NCBI RefSeq assembly: GCF_047272945.1
Contig: NZ_JBKOPS010000003.1
Span: forward strand, 124,001 to 188,000
From: Rubrolithibacter danxiaensis
GTDB lineage: Bacteria; Bacteroidota; Bacteroidia; Sphingobacteriales; Sphingobacteriaceae
Direction of reading: 5' to 3'
Length of the DNA: 64,000 nt
Below are positions 18,208-26,635 of this stretch, piece after piece. The position numbers and the translations under genes were made by a program. Within the stretch, counting starts at the first letter, position 1, and each line of letters begins with the position of its first letter. The notes beneath the pieces are model-generated. The model made no database searches, was not told the origin of the DNA, and worked only from the letters and a program-made list of their open reading frames with translations.

Positions 18208-19356
18208 TTATTTTAAAATTTCTCTGGAGATTACAATCTTTTGTATCTCAGAAGTTCCTTCACCAATTGTACAAAGCTTTGCATCACGGTAGTACTTCTC
18301 GGCCGGGTAATCTTTCGTAAAACCATAACCTCCATGAATCTGCACACTTTCATTTGCTACTTCCACTGCCACTTCTGAGGCATAATATTTTGCCATGGCT
18401 GATAATTTGGTTACTTTCTCTCCCCTGTCTTTTAAACTTCCGGCTTTACGAATCAATAATTCCGCTGCCTCTATTTTTGTAGCCATATCCGCAAGTTTAA
18501 ACGAAATGGCCTGAAAGTGAGAGATAGGCTGTCCAAACTGTTCCCGCTGTTTTGAGTAGCTTATAGCTGCGTTATATGCTCCTTTGGCTATCCCTAGAGA
18601 TAATGCTGCTATAGAAATTCGCCCTCCATCCAGTATTTTTAAAGATTGCAGAAAGCCCTCGCCCACTTGTCCAAGTATGTTTTCATTGGAAATCCGGCAA
18701 TTATCAAAAAACAAGCAGGCAGTTTCAGAAGCTCTCATCCCAAGTTTATTTTCTTTTTTCCCTGCAGTAAAGCCCGGTATACCTTTTTCCACAATAAAAG
18801 CGGTCATACCATGTGAATCGCCTTTTTCGCCTGTACGGGCAATCACTACCGCTACATCTCCGTGGATAGCATTGGTAATGAAATTTTTTGAACCATTTAT
18901 TACCCATCCGTCTCCATCCGGCTTTGCAACTGTTTTCATATTTGCCGCGTCCGAGCCGGTACCTGTTTCTGTTAAACCCCAGGCGCCTATCCATTTCCCA
19001 CTGGCAAGCAGCGGCAGATATTTATTTTTTTGTTCTTCATTCCCAAATTGAAGAATATGATTGGTACAAAGCGAATTATGAGCAGCAAGCGACAAGCCAA
19101 CAGAACCGCACACCTGCGAAATCTCATCTATAATAGTAATATAAGCCTGATAATCGAGTCCTGATCCGCCATATGCTTCCGGCACAATTGCTCCCATAAA
19201 ACCCTGCTCGCCCATTTTATGGAAAACATCTTCTGGAAATACCTGCGCTTCATCCCACTCCATCACATAAGGCTTGATGTAAGCGTCTGCGAATTCCTTT
19301 GCACTTTGTTTAATCAACTCTGATTGTTCATCAATCTCATCTTCAAAAAATCCCAT
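18208..19356 (-). CDS. Acyl-CoA dehydrogenase, short-chain type
   Basis: 382 aa flavoprotein with the full family layout: N-terminal helical domain, FAD/substrate loop (GAWGLTETGTGSDA), middle beta domain and C-terminal helices (QREQFGQPIS). The catalytic base is E366 in GEGTSEIQ, the place used by short- and medium-chain and short-branched dehydrogenases. The position used by isovaleryl-CoA dehydrogenase (LDLER) reads LDGGR here, with glycine at 245. So although the operon resembles leucine degradation, an isovaleryl-CoA dehydrogenase assignment is doubtful; butyryl-CoA or 2-methylbutyryl-CoA are alternatives. First gene of the minus-strand operon, divergent from the carboxylase gene across 120 bp. 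Confidence 0.9.
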   Translation of the reverse strand: MGFFEDEIDEQSELIKQSAKEFADAYIKPYVMEWDEAQVFPEDVFHKMGEQGFMGAIVPEAYGGSGLDYQAYITIIDEISQVCGSVGLSLAAHNSLCTNHILQFGNEEQKNKYLPLLASGKWIGAWGLTETGTGSDAANMKTVAKPDGDGWVINGSKNFITNAIHGDVAVVIARTGEKGDSHGMTAFIVEKGIPGFTAGKKENKLGMRASETACLFFDNCRISNENILGQVGEGFLQSLKILDGGRISIAALSLGIAKGAYNAAISYSKQREQFGQPISHFQAISFKLADMATKIEAAELLIRKAGSLKDRGEKVTKLSAMAKYYASEVAVEVANESVQIHGGYGFTKDYPAEKYYRDAKLCTIGEGTSEIQKIVISREILK

Positions 19357-19476
19357 ACAAGCTATCCTTTATAATTGGTTGATGTAAAAACAATCAATTT
19401 TCTGTTTAGTTGGTTTTAGTAGTAGTAATTATCTGTTGAGAAATTATTCAGAAAAGCAATTAACCTATAACCTGCT
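19357..19476. promoter_or_regulatory. Divergent promoter region between acyl-CoA operons
   Basis: 120 bp between divergent starts. It contains an imperfect inverted repeat, AATTGGTT (19373-19380) and AATCAATT (19392-19399), which could be an operator for a regulator of both operons. No good TAnnTTTG box was found, so promoter positions remain unassigned. Confidence 0.3.
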
Positions 19477-21081
19477 ATGCCGGAAATCCATGAATTACTT
19501 AATGAATTAAACAGGCGGTTTGAAAAAGTGAAGCTTGGGGGAGGGGTAAAAAAAATGGAGGCTCATAAAAAAAAAGGAAAGCTTACCGCTCGTGAAAGAA
19601 TAGATTACTTACTGGATACAGGAACCGAAGTTTTAGAAATCGGCGGATTTTGCGGGGAAGGAATGTATGAAGATGAAGGAGGTTGCCCCTCTGGCGGAGT
19701 GGTTGTGGTTATGGGCTATGTTTCACAAAGAATGTGCGTAATTGTATCGAATGATGCAACTGTTAAAGCCGGCGCCTGGTTTCCGATTACCGCAAAGAAA
19801 ATTCTTCGTGCACAGGAAATTGCAATGGAAAATAATCTTCCTGTTGTTTACCTGGTAGACAGTGCAGGAGTTTATCTGCCTATGCAGGATGAAGTTTTCC
19901 CGGATAAAGAACATTTTGGAAGGATTTTCAGGAACAATGCAAAAATGTCTTCAATGGGAATTATACAAATTTCTGCCATCATGGGAAGTTGTGTTGCCGG
20001 TGGGGCCTATTTACCCATTATGTCGGATCACGCATTAATTGTAGAAGGAACCGGCTCTGTTTTCCTGGCAGGATCGTACCTTGTAAAATCATCCATTGGC
20101 GAAGATATCGATAATGAAACCCTGGGAGGTGCTGCTACTCATTGCGAAATATCCGGAGTAACCGATAATAAATATCCAACCGACGAATCCTGTCTGGATG
20201 CTATAAAAAGGATTCTCGACAAAACAGGTCATAGTACTAAAGCCGGCTTCGACCGGATAGATTCGGTTAAACCTAAAAAACAACCGGAAGAGATTTACCA
20301 CATCTTACCGGCTGACCGTACAAAACCATACGATATGCTCGATATCATAGAACGGCTTGTAGATAATTCCGAGTTTGAACAGTACAAAGAACTGTATGGC
20401 CAAACCCTTCTCTGTGGTTTTGCACGTGTTGACGGCTGGGCGGTAGGTATTATAGCCAACCAGCGGAAAGTGGTAAAATCAAAAAAAGGCGAGATGCAAA
20501 TGGGCGGCGTAATTTACTCCGATTCTGCAGATAAAGCAGCTCGCTTTATAATGAACTGTAATCAGCAAAAAATTCCCCTGATTTTCTTCCAGGATGTTTC
20601 AGGCTTTATGGTTGGAAGCCGGTCTGAACATGGAGGAATTATTAAAGATGGGGCAAAAATGGTTTCGGCAATGGCGAATTCAGTAGTTCCCAAGTTTACA
20701 TTCATCATCGGCAACTCGTATGGCGCCGGAAACTATGCCATGTGCGGTAAAGCTTACGACCCCCGGCTGATATTTTCATGGGTTACCGGTCAGATTGCAG
20801 TAATGAGCGGAGCTTCTGCGGGAAAAACATTATTACAGATACAGGAAGCAGCATTAAAGGCTCGTGGCGTAGAAATAACGGAAGATGAAGAGAAGATTTT
20901 ATTAGACAAGATCAGTGAGAAATACGACTCGCAACTCAGCCCGTATTACGCGTCTGCACGCCTCTGGGTAGATGGAGTGATTGATCCGCTGGAAACACGA
21001 CACATTATCTCTATGGGTATTGAAGCGGCCAATCATGCCCCAATTACAAGTCGGTACAATGTGGGCGTAATTCAGACCTGA
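19477..21081 (+). CDS. Acyl-CoA carboxylase beta (carboxyltransferase) subunit, methylcrotonyl-CoA type
   Basis: 534 aa, close to known methylcrotonyl-CoA carboxylase beta subunits. The carboxyltransferase N and C halves are both present, with LPMQDEVFPDKEHFGRIF and the oxyanion loops MGSCVAGGAY and GNSYGAGNYAM. The QDEVFPD-EHFGRIF stretch favours MCC over propionyl-CoA carboxylase. It would transfer carboxyl from biotin to 3-methylcrotonyl-CoA. The biotin-carboxylase/biotin-carrier (alpha) subunit needed for activity is not in this window. The downstream CoA-transferase gene starts 17 bp after the stop. Confidence 0.9.
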   Translation: MPEIHELLNELNRRFEKVKLGGGVKKMEAHKKKGKLTARERIDYLLDTGTEVLEIGGFCGEGMYEDEGGCPSGGVVVVMGYVSQRMCVIVSNDATVKAGAWFPITAKKILRAQEIAMENNLPVVYLVDSAGVYLPMQDEVFPDKEHFGRIFRNNAKMSSMGIIQISAIMGSCVAGGAYLPIMSDHALIVEGTGSVFLAGSYLVKSSIGEDIDNETLGGAATHCEISGVTDNKYPTDESCLDAIKRILDKTGHSTKAGFDRIDSVKPKKQPEEIYHILPADRTKPYDMLDIIERLVDNSEFEQYKELYGQTLLCGFARVDGWAVGIIANQRKVVKSKKGEMQMGGVIYSDSADKAARFIMNCNQQKIPLIFFQDVSGFMVGSRSEHGGIIKDGAKMVSAMANSVVPKFTFIIGNSYGAGNYAMCGKAYDPRLIFSWVTGQIAVMSGASAGKTLLQIQEAALKARGVEITEDEEKILLDKISEKYDSQLSPYYASARLWVDGVIDPLETRHIISMGIEAANHAPITSRYNVGVIQT

Positions 21082-21098
21082 TAATTGAATCATAAGTT

Positions 21099-21794
21099 AT
21101 GATAAACAAAGTTGTTAAAAATGCAGAAGCAGCTACATTTGATATTCCTGACGGGGCCGTATTAATGCTGGGAGGATTTGGATTATGCGGCATTCCTGAA
21201 AACTGCATTTCTGCCATACTCAAAAAAGGCATAAAAAACCTTACCTGTATTTCAAATAATGCAGGTATTGATGATTTCGGAATAGGGCTTTTGCTGAAAG
21301 CAAGGCAGGTAAAAAAGATGATTTCTTCTTATGTGGGTGAGAATGCTGAATTTGAACGGCAACTGCTTTCCGGCGAATTGGAGGTAGAGCTAAATCCTCA
21401 GGGAACGCTGGCAGAACGTATCCGTGCCGGTGGTGCGGGCATTCCGGCATTTTTCACTCCTGCAGGTGTAGGTACAGAAATAGCGGAAGGCAAAGAGATG
21501 AGAGAATTTAACGGAAAACAATACCTGCTTGAATCATGGCTTAAAGCGGATTATTCGCTTATCAAAGCCTGGAAAGGTGATACTGCGGGTAATTTAATTT
21601 TCAAAGGAACCGCCCGCAATTTTAACCCGATAATGGCTGCAGCAGGGAAAATAACAATTGCCGAAGTAGAAGAACTTGTACCGGCCGGGAGCCTTGATCC
21701 GAATGAAATACACACTCCGGGGATATTTGTAAACAGGATTTTTCAGGGAGAAAAATATGAAAAACGCATTGAGCATATCACTTTAAAAACCTAA
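21099..21794 (+). CDS. scoA: 3-oxoacid CoA-transferase subunit A
   Basis: 231 aa class I CoA-transferase alpha subunit. The CoA-binding glycine-rich segment is visible as LMLGGFGLCGIPEN near residues 23-36, and the C-terminal region has VPAGSLDPNEIHTPG. With subunit B it transfers CoA from succinyl-CoA to acetoacetate, forming acetoacetyl-CoA. The gene for subunit B starts 2 bp after the stop, the usual arrangement. In this context it would use acetoacetate produced by the HMG-CoA lyase. Confidence 0.93.
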   Translation: MINKVVKNAEAATFDIPDGAVLMLGGFGLCGIPENCISAILKKGIKNLTCISNNAGIDDFGIGLLLKARQVKKMISSYVGENAEFERQLLSGELEVELNPQGTLAERIRAGGAGIPAFFTPAGVGTEIAEGKEMREFNGKQYLLESWLKADYSLIKAWKGDTAGNLIFKGTARNFNPIMAAAGKITIAEVEELVPAGSLDPNEIHTPGIFVNRIFQGEKYEKRIEHITLKT

Positions 21795-21796
21795 CC

Positions 21797-22456
21797 ATGT
21801 TAAATAAGAACCAAATTGCCAAAAGGATTGCGCAGGAATTACTGGATGGTTATTATGTAAACCTTGGAATTGGAATACCCACGCTGGTCGCCAATTATAT
21901 TCCCGATACTATAAACGTAGTGCTACAATCGGAAAACGGACTTTTAGGCATTGGCCCTTTTCCTACAGAGGAAGAAGTGAATGCGGATTTGATTAACGCC
22001 GGAAAACAAACAGTTACCATGCTGCCCGGCTCTTCCCTGTTCAATTCAGCAGAGAGTTTTGGAATGATCCGGGGCGGACATATAGATTTAACTGTTTTAG
22101 GCGCAATGGAAGTTTCAGAAAACGGCGACATAGCTAACTGGAAAATTCCGGGTAAAATGGTAAAAGGAATGGGTGGCGCTATGGATCTTGTTTCTTCGGC
22201 AAAATATATTATTGTAGCAATGCAGCATGTAAATAAAGAAGGTCAGTCAAAGCTCCTTAAAAAATGTTCACTGCCAATTACGGGATTAAGGTGTGTAAAA
22301 AAAATAGTTACTGAATTGGCTGTACTCGATGTTCTTCCACAGGGAGGATTCAAATTACTTGAATTAGCGCCCGATGTAACAATTGAAGATGTAAAGAAAG
22401 CAACTGAAGGAACCCTTATTATAGAAGGAGCTATCCCTGTAATGAAAATAGATTAA
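21797..22456 (+). CDS. scoB: 3-oxoacid CoA-transferase subunit B
   Basis: 219 aa class I CoA-transferase beta subunit. The catalytic glutamate that forms the covalent CoA thioester is E46 in VLQSENGLLGIGP; VNLGIGIPT and the MGGAMDLV segment are also typical. It is the last gene of the plus-strand operon, translationally coupled to subunit A. Two hairpins that look like terminators follow at 22579-22640. Confidence 0.94.
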   Translation: MLNKNQIAKRIAQELLDGYYVNLGIGIPTLVANYIPDTINVVLQSENGLLGIGPFPTEEEVNADLINAGKQTVTMLPGSSLFNSAESFGMIRGGHIDLTVLGAMEVSENGDIANWKIPGKMVKGMGGAMDLVSSAKYIIVAMQHVNKEGQSKLLKKCSLPITGLRCVKKIVTELAVLDVLPQGGFKLLELAPDVTIEDVKKATEGTLIIEGAIPVMKID

Positions 22457-22578
22457 CAACGCTTTTTTTAAATTCCTCTATTTCTGTTAAAAAACTAATC
22501 ATTCTCAATTAATTTTTTTTACGCTCAAAACAAACTGTATTGAAGAATATTCGTTTATGGTTGTGGAGCAGCGTCTCC

Positions 22579-22607
22579 ATGAAGTATTAACTTCATAATT
22601 TTTTTTT
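22579..22607 (+). terminator. Rho-independent terminator-like hairpin
   Basis: Perfect 7-bp stem ATGAAGT/ACTTCAT with an ATTA loop, followed by AATT and a run of T. It lies 122 bp after the scoB stop codon, so the transcript would carry an untranslated tail of that length. The stem is AT-rich and short, but the T-run is long. Confidence 0.5.
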
Positions 22608-22610
22608 GGG

Positions 22611-22640
22611 AGGACGGCTTTCAGCCGTTCTTCTTTTTTA
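22611..22640 (+). terminator. Second, GC-richer terminator hairpin in tandem
   Basis: Stem 22611-22619 with 22623-22631 (core ACGGCT, loop TTC, AGCCGT; one G-T pair), followed by TCTTTTTTA. It lies directly after the first hairpin, so the two form a tandem terminator for the carboxylase/CoA-transferase operon. Confidence 0.6.
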
Positions 22641-22807
22641 TTCCCCGGGAACTGCGAAGTAAGGATTTACGATAAAATGCGAAAGCATCTGCATTTAAAA
22701 CAATACATTTTTTTAACCTAAACAAAAACAAGTTGTAACATTAATTAGTTAAGATGCCTTATATTTACCTGATAAACAAGAAGTATAAATAGGTGCTGTA
22801 GTAAATT
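22641..22807. other. Rest of the intergenic region before the small membrane protein gene
   Basis: Nothing recognisable was seen here. Together with the two hairpins and the scoB tail it makes a gene-free stretch of about 350 bp (22457-22807). Confidence 0.4.
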
Positions 22808-22996
22808 TCAATTCATATATACTAAAAAATATACAAGCATAATTGCAATAAAACTAATAAAAGCAAACAATACAGTAGCCCATCTGTCGCTTTTGATTCT
22901 TTCATCATAAGGCATTGCGGGGCTTCTTCTGAAGAAAACGCTATGGTCTCTCCGCTTACTGGAAACAGTGATGGGATGTGGTAATTTAATAATCAT
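22808..22996 (-). CDS. Small single-pass membrane protein, unknown
   Basis: 62 aa. Residues 1-38 are polar and basic (several K/R and H); residues about 40-61 form one hydrophobic helix ending the protein (TVLFAFISFIAIMLVYFLVYM), so it is probably a tail-anchored or single-pass membrane peptide. No family is recognised. It lies alone in an otherwise gene-poor gap, not antisense to any gene, which favours a real gene over a shadow frame, but no ribosome-binding or promoter signal is clear. Confidence 0.45.
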   Translation of the reverse strand: MIIKLPHPITVSSKRRDHSVFFRRSPAMPYDERIKSDRWATVLFAFISFIAIMLVYFLVYMN

Positions 22997-23084
22997 AGAT
23001 AATGGGATTTATCTCTGATAAAACAAAAAACAAGCCAATTCAATGGCAGGGGAAGAAATTGAATTGTAAAATTTAGCTTACTAA

Positions 23085-23636
23085 ATGAGGAACTATTATT
23101 CGATATTAGGGATTGATTCTTCGGCAACAGCAGAAGAAATAAAAGCCGCATTTAGAAAATTATCAAAAAAATACCATCCTGACCTAAACCAGGACAACCT
23201 GCAGGCTGAAGAGCATTTCAAAAATATACAGGAAGCTTATTACACCTTAAAAAGCCCTCTAAAAAGAAGAGAGTTTGATGACCGGTTAGGGCGTCATAAT
23301 CAACAAAAAACAAGCTATAAAACCGCGGGAAATTTTACTGTTCCCTATCAGAAAATACATACACATTCGCAGACGCACAGAAAAGGATCAAAAAAATCAA
23401 GAAAATCAAAAGACAATCTTATCAATCGGTATATTATAGCCGCTGGAGTTTTCCTATTCATTGTGACAGCCATTATAATAAGCCGCCTGGAAAACAGCAT
23501 GGCTCCTGTAGAAGATCATTCTGATTTCAACTACGAAAAAGAAACTGTAATAGACACGTTAGATTTAATTGAAGGGTATAAAGGCGATTCAATTTTTTTG
23601 AATCCTTTACAAAAAGGAGAAGATGCCACAAAATAA
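23085..23636 (+). CDS. J-domain protein with one membrane helix
   Basis: 183 aa. Residues 1-65 are a J-domain with the essential HPD motif in KKYHPDLN; there is no G/F-rich, zinc-finger or C-terminal substrate-binding domain. A basic linker (about 70-110) is followed by one membrane helix (about 112-133) and a short acidic tail. A J-domain on the cytoplasmic face of the membrane would recruit and stimulate DnaK there. It lies next to a second gene of the same design at 23719, apparently a tandem duplicate. Not DnaJ or CbpA proper because the client-binding part is missing. Confidence 0.88.
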   Translation: MRNYYSILGIDSSATAEEIKAAFRKLSKKYHPDLNQDNLQAEEHFKNIQEAYYTLKSPLKRREFDDRLGRHNQQKTSYKTAGNFTVPYQKIHTHSQTHRKGSKKSRKSKDNLINRYIIAAGVFLFIVTAIIISRLENSMAPVEDHSDFNYEKETVIDTLDLIEGYKGDSIFLNPLQKGEDATK

Positions 23637-23718
23637 CCGTATGATTGATTAAATTTGATAAAACAAAATGGCTGGTAAATTTTTTATTTAATAGTTAATT
23701 CTCACTCTTGCTTTGCTT

Positions 23719-24375
23719 ATGAAAGATTATTACAAAATACTGGCCATTAATCATTCTGCTACCTTTCAGGAGATCAAAGAAGCGTTCAGAAAGCTCTCAA
23801 AAGAACATCATCCGGATTTAAATAATGGCAGTAAATATTCAGAGCAACGTTTCCAGGAAATCCAGGAAGCTTATTTTACATTAAAAAACAAAGCAAAAAG
23901 GGAAGAATATAACAAGGCGTTTGAAAACGCTAAAAGAAAAAGAAATTCAATAAAATATAAAATTACCAAAAGGCTGCAGGGCAATCCTTTCAAACCCTCA
24001 TTTTACAGGTCTTACCATCCACTCTATGCATTGCTATGTTCGGGTTTTATTTTGGTTTTAATAGGTTTTATAATTTTAGATATTGAAAAAAATTACGAAC
24101 AAAGCTCCAACTCGTTCAATATGGAGTATTACAACCGCACAGATACTACTCCGGTCTTAAATCTTATCTCCACATCAGAGGAAGAAACCGCGGTTAAACC
24201 CAAAAAAGTAATTGAATCGACAAAACAGGGCTTCCCAAATCCTATAAAGACAATAAAATCTGAAAAGACTGAAACGAAACTTGATGAAGAATTAATCATC
24301 AACGCAGTTGAAATAAAAAGAATTTCAAAATCTTCTGCTCTAAAAGATTCTGCTATTATACTCAAAAGCAAATAG
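23719..24375 (+). CDS. J-domain protein with one membrane helix (second copy)
   Basis: 218 aa from the ATG at 23719; a TTG six bases upstream is possible but less likely. The J-domain (1-65) has HPD in KEHHPDLN and shares FRKLSK, HPDLN, FQEIQEAY and TLK with the upstream gene. A basic linker leads to a membrane helix (about 97-118, LLCSGFILVLIGFIIL) and a roughly 100-residue polar tail rich in K, E, S and T with no recognised domain. The layout repeats that of the gene 80 bp upstream, but the tail is longer and dissimilar, so the pair has diverged outside the J-domain. Confidence 0.86.
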   Translation: MKDYYKILAINHSATFQEIKEAFRKLSKEHHPDLNNGSKYSEQRFQEIQEAYFTLKNKAKREEYNKAFENAKRKRNSIKYKITKRLQGNPFKPSFYRSYHPLYALLCSGFILVLIGFIILDIEKNYEQSSNSFNMEYYNRTDTTPVLNLISTSEEETAVKPKKVIESTKQGFPNPIKTIKSEKTETKLDEELIINAVEIKRISKSSALKDSAIILKSK

Positions 24376-24501
24376 TTTGCATATTCTTTAAGTTAACCCT
24401 TTTTTATTTTTTTCTGAAACTTCCACAGTTTCATAGTCGTAAAAACTAACACTGAATAATTTACGGGATACCCCTGTATTATTCTCGTTTAAAAGAATAA
24501 A

Positions 24502-26571
24502 ATGAAGCAGTTTTTACGCTACATCTTTTTTACTACCCTAATTGCAATGGCAGTTTCATGTAAAAAAGATCCGGGAGGAAAAGGAGAAGAAGGAATTAAT
24601 AAAATTGCTCCTGATGGTTTTTCATATACTACATCTCAAAAGGTAGATCTTGATATAACCTTATTGACAAATACAGGTGAACCGTTAAAAGGAATACCTT
24701 TAACTGTTAACCTGCCTGATAAGCCATCACAAGAAGATGCCATATTCAAAGCAATTACAGATGAAAACGGAAATATTAAGTCAACAATCAGTGTTGCTTC
24801 CTATCTTGACACCTTAATTATAGACCCGAATTATGTAGGGCTTCTTAGAAATGCGAAAGCTGTAATTGTTAATAATAAAATTAAATGTACGATTGGCGGA
24901 AAAGAAGGATTTAGTGGAGATATTTCGGAATCTGCAATTAATCCGTCTAACAAGCTTTCTTTAGCAAAAAAAGCATCTTTAAACACAGTAAGTGCCACAA
25001 AGCCCGCAAGTTATATTTATATGGGTTTGTATGATTTACAGGGCAGGCCATTATACAGAGAACTTTTCCCGGATAATATAAATGCTGAAATGCTGAGTTT
25101 AATAAATTCAACACTTCCTGAACAAAAAGACCAGCGAACATTACACCCTAATATTGTATCAGCAAATGCAGCTTCCTCAATTAACCTGACAAAGGAATCG
25201 GATGTATATGTTACCTTTATTTCTGAAGGAGCTACTTATTCCAATTCGATAGGTTATTATACCTATCCTACTCTCGATCCGCCGACAGATCCTTCTGATA
25301 TTGAAAAAGTTTACTATGTTCTTCCAAATGCTTCCTTATACGGCCGCGGCGGCAGTATGAGATCAGGTGATAAAATTAAATTGGGAACGTTTCCTGCCGG
25401 TGTATCCATAGGTTTTGTTCTGTTTTCAAATGGCTGGAACAATAGCACTAAAAAAGTAAACAGCAATGCTGTAAAATACTATTCAAATTCTGCGCTGAAT
25501 CCAGAAAGCAGTTCTTCATTGAAGAAACATAGTGTATTGTTAAACTATGCAAAAGAAAACCGCTTTATAATAGGTTTTGAAGATTCACCACGGGACCAGG
25601 AAGAATGCGATCATGATTTTAACGATGTAATGCTTTTCGCAAGCGCTAATCCAAGCACTTCTATATCCACATTGGGAGTTCAACCACTTGAGCAAGCGGC
25701 AGATGCTGATGGAGATGGAATTAATGATGAAGATGACGAATTTCCCAACGATGCTTCCCGTGCCTATACTAATTACTATCCGTCTAAAAATGCTTTTGCA
25801 ACATTGTCATTTGAAGATAACTGGCCCGCTACCGGAGATTATGACCTGAACGACCTGGTTGTGAATTACCGTTATGCATTTATAACGAACTCAGCCAATA
25901 AAGTTGTTGAAATAAATGCGAATTATACTGTAAAGGCAGTGGGCGCATCTTATAGAAATGGATTCGGTGTGCAATTTCCATTTGATCCTTCACTCGTGAG
26001 TAAAGTAACAGGGCAAAAACTTGTAAATTCTTATATCCAGTTAAACGCTAAAGGGATAGAAGAAGGACAAAGCAAGGTAGTGGTAATACCATTCGACAAC
26101 ACCGATGCCCTGATATCAAATTATGCCGGTGCATATTTTGTGAACACTAAACCCTCTATGCCAAAAGTTGAGGGAGATACAGCTCATATTAATATAAAAT
26201 TTTATTCTCCGGTTTCTCAGGAAACTATTGGGAGTGCTCCGTTCAATCCGTTTCTTATAAGCAATATGAGAAGAGGTTACGAAATTCATCTTCCCGGCCA
26301 TCCACCTACAGATAAAGTAGATAAATCGCTATTCAATACTTTAAACGACAATTCAAATCCGGCAACAGGCCGTTATTATCTTACTAAAGAAAACTGGCCC
26401 TATGCTATAAATTTTCTTGAATCTTTTTCTTATCCGACGGAAGAAAGTGCTATAGACAAAACATTCCTGCACTTTTTGGATTGGACAAAATCAGGAGGAA
26501 CATTATTTACCGACTGGTATATGAATTTGGGAAGCGGATACAGGAATTCTGAAAATATTTTTAACAAATAG
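24502..26571 (+). CDS. LruC-domain lipoprotein
   Basis: 689 aa. The signal peptide ends in a lipobox with C20 (AMAVSCKKD), so it is a lipoprotein. The N-terminal part (about 30-120) resembles an Ig-like carboxypeptidase-regulatory domain. The middle has GFEDSPRDQEECDHDFNDV, a DUF4114-like motif. Then comes a calcium-loop stretch (about 400-414, DADGDGINDEDDEFPND) and the LruC/DUF4842 region (TLSFEDNWPATGDYDLNDL) to the end. LruC proteins are widespread in Bacteroidota and their function is unknown; a surface-exposed calcium-binding role is an inference. It is not clearly in an operon with the J-domain genes, as the gap is 126 bp. Confidence 0.88.
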   Translation: MKQFLRYIFFTTLIAMAVSCKKDPGGKGEEGINKIAPDGFSYTTSQKVDLDITLLTNTGEPLKGIPLTVNLPDKPSQEDAIFKAITDENGNIKSTISVASYLDTLIIDPNYVGLLRNAKAVIVNNKIKCTIGGKEGFSGDISESAINPSNKLSLAKKASLNTVSATKPASYIYMGLYDLQGRPLYRELFPDNINAEMLSLINSTLPEQKDQRTLHPNIVSANAASSINLTKESDVYVTFISEGATYSNSIGYYTYPTLDPPTDPSDIEKVYYVLPNASLYGRGGSMRSGDKIKLGTFPAGVSIGFVLFSNGWNNSTKKVNSNAVKYYSNSALNPESSSSLKKHSVLLNYAKENRFIIGFEDSPRDQEECDHDFNDVMLFASANPSTSISTLGVQPLEQAADADGDGINDEDDEFPNDASRAYTNYYPSKNAFATLSFEDNWPATGDYDLNDLVVNYRYAFITNSANKVVEINANYTVKAVGASYRNGFGVQFPFDPSLVSKVTGQKLVNSYIQLNAKGIEEGQSKVVVIPFDNTDALISNYAGAYFVNTKPSMPKVEGDTAHINIKFYSPVSQETIGSAPFNPFLISNMRRGYEIHLPGHPPTDKVDKSLFNTLNDNSNPATGRYYLTKENWPYAINFLESFSYPTEESAIDKTFLHFLDWTKSGGTLFTDWYMNLGSGYRNSENIFNK

Positions 26572-26635
26572 CATAGTACCTGGAATCAGGGCAACTTATG
26601 ATTCGAGATCATTATTTCACTATTTGAAAAATAAT

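Noticed and set aside
18584..19051. 155-codon plus-strand frame opposite the acyl-CoA dehydrogenase
   Set aside because: Antisense to a gene with all family motifs; proline- and serine-rich shadow.
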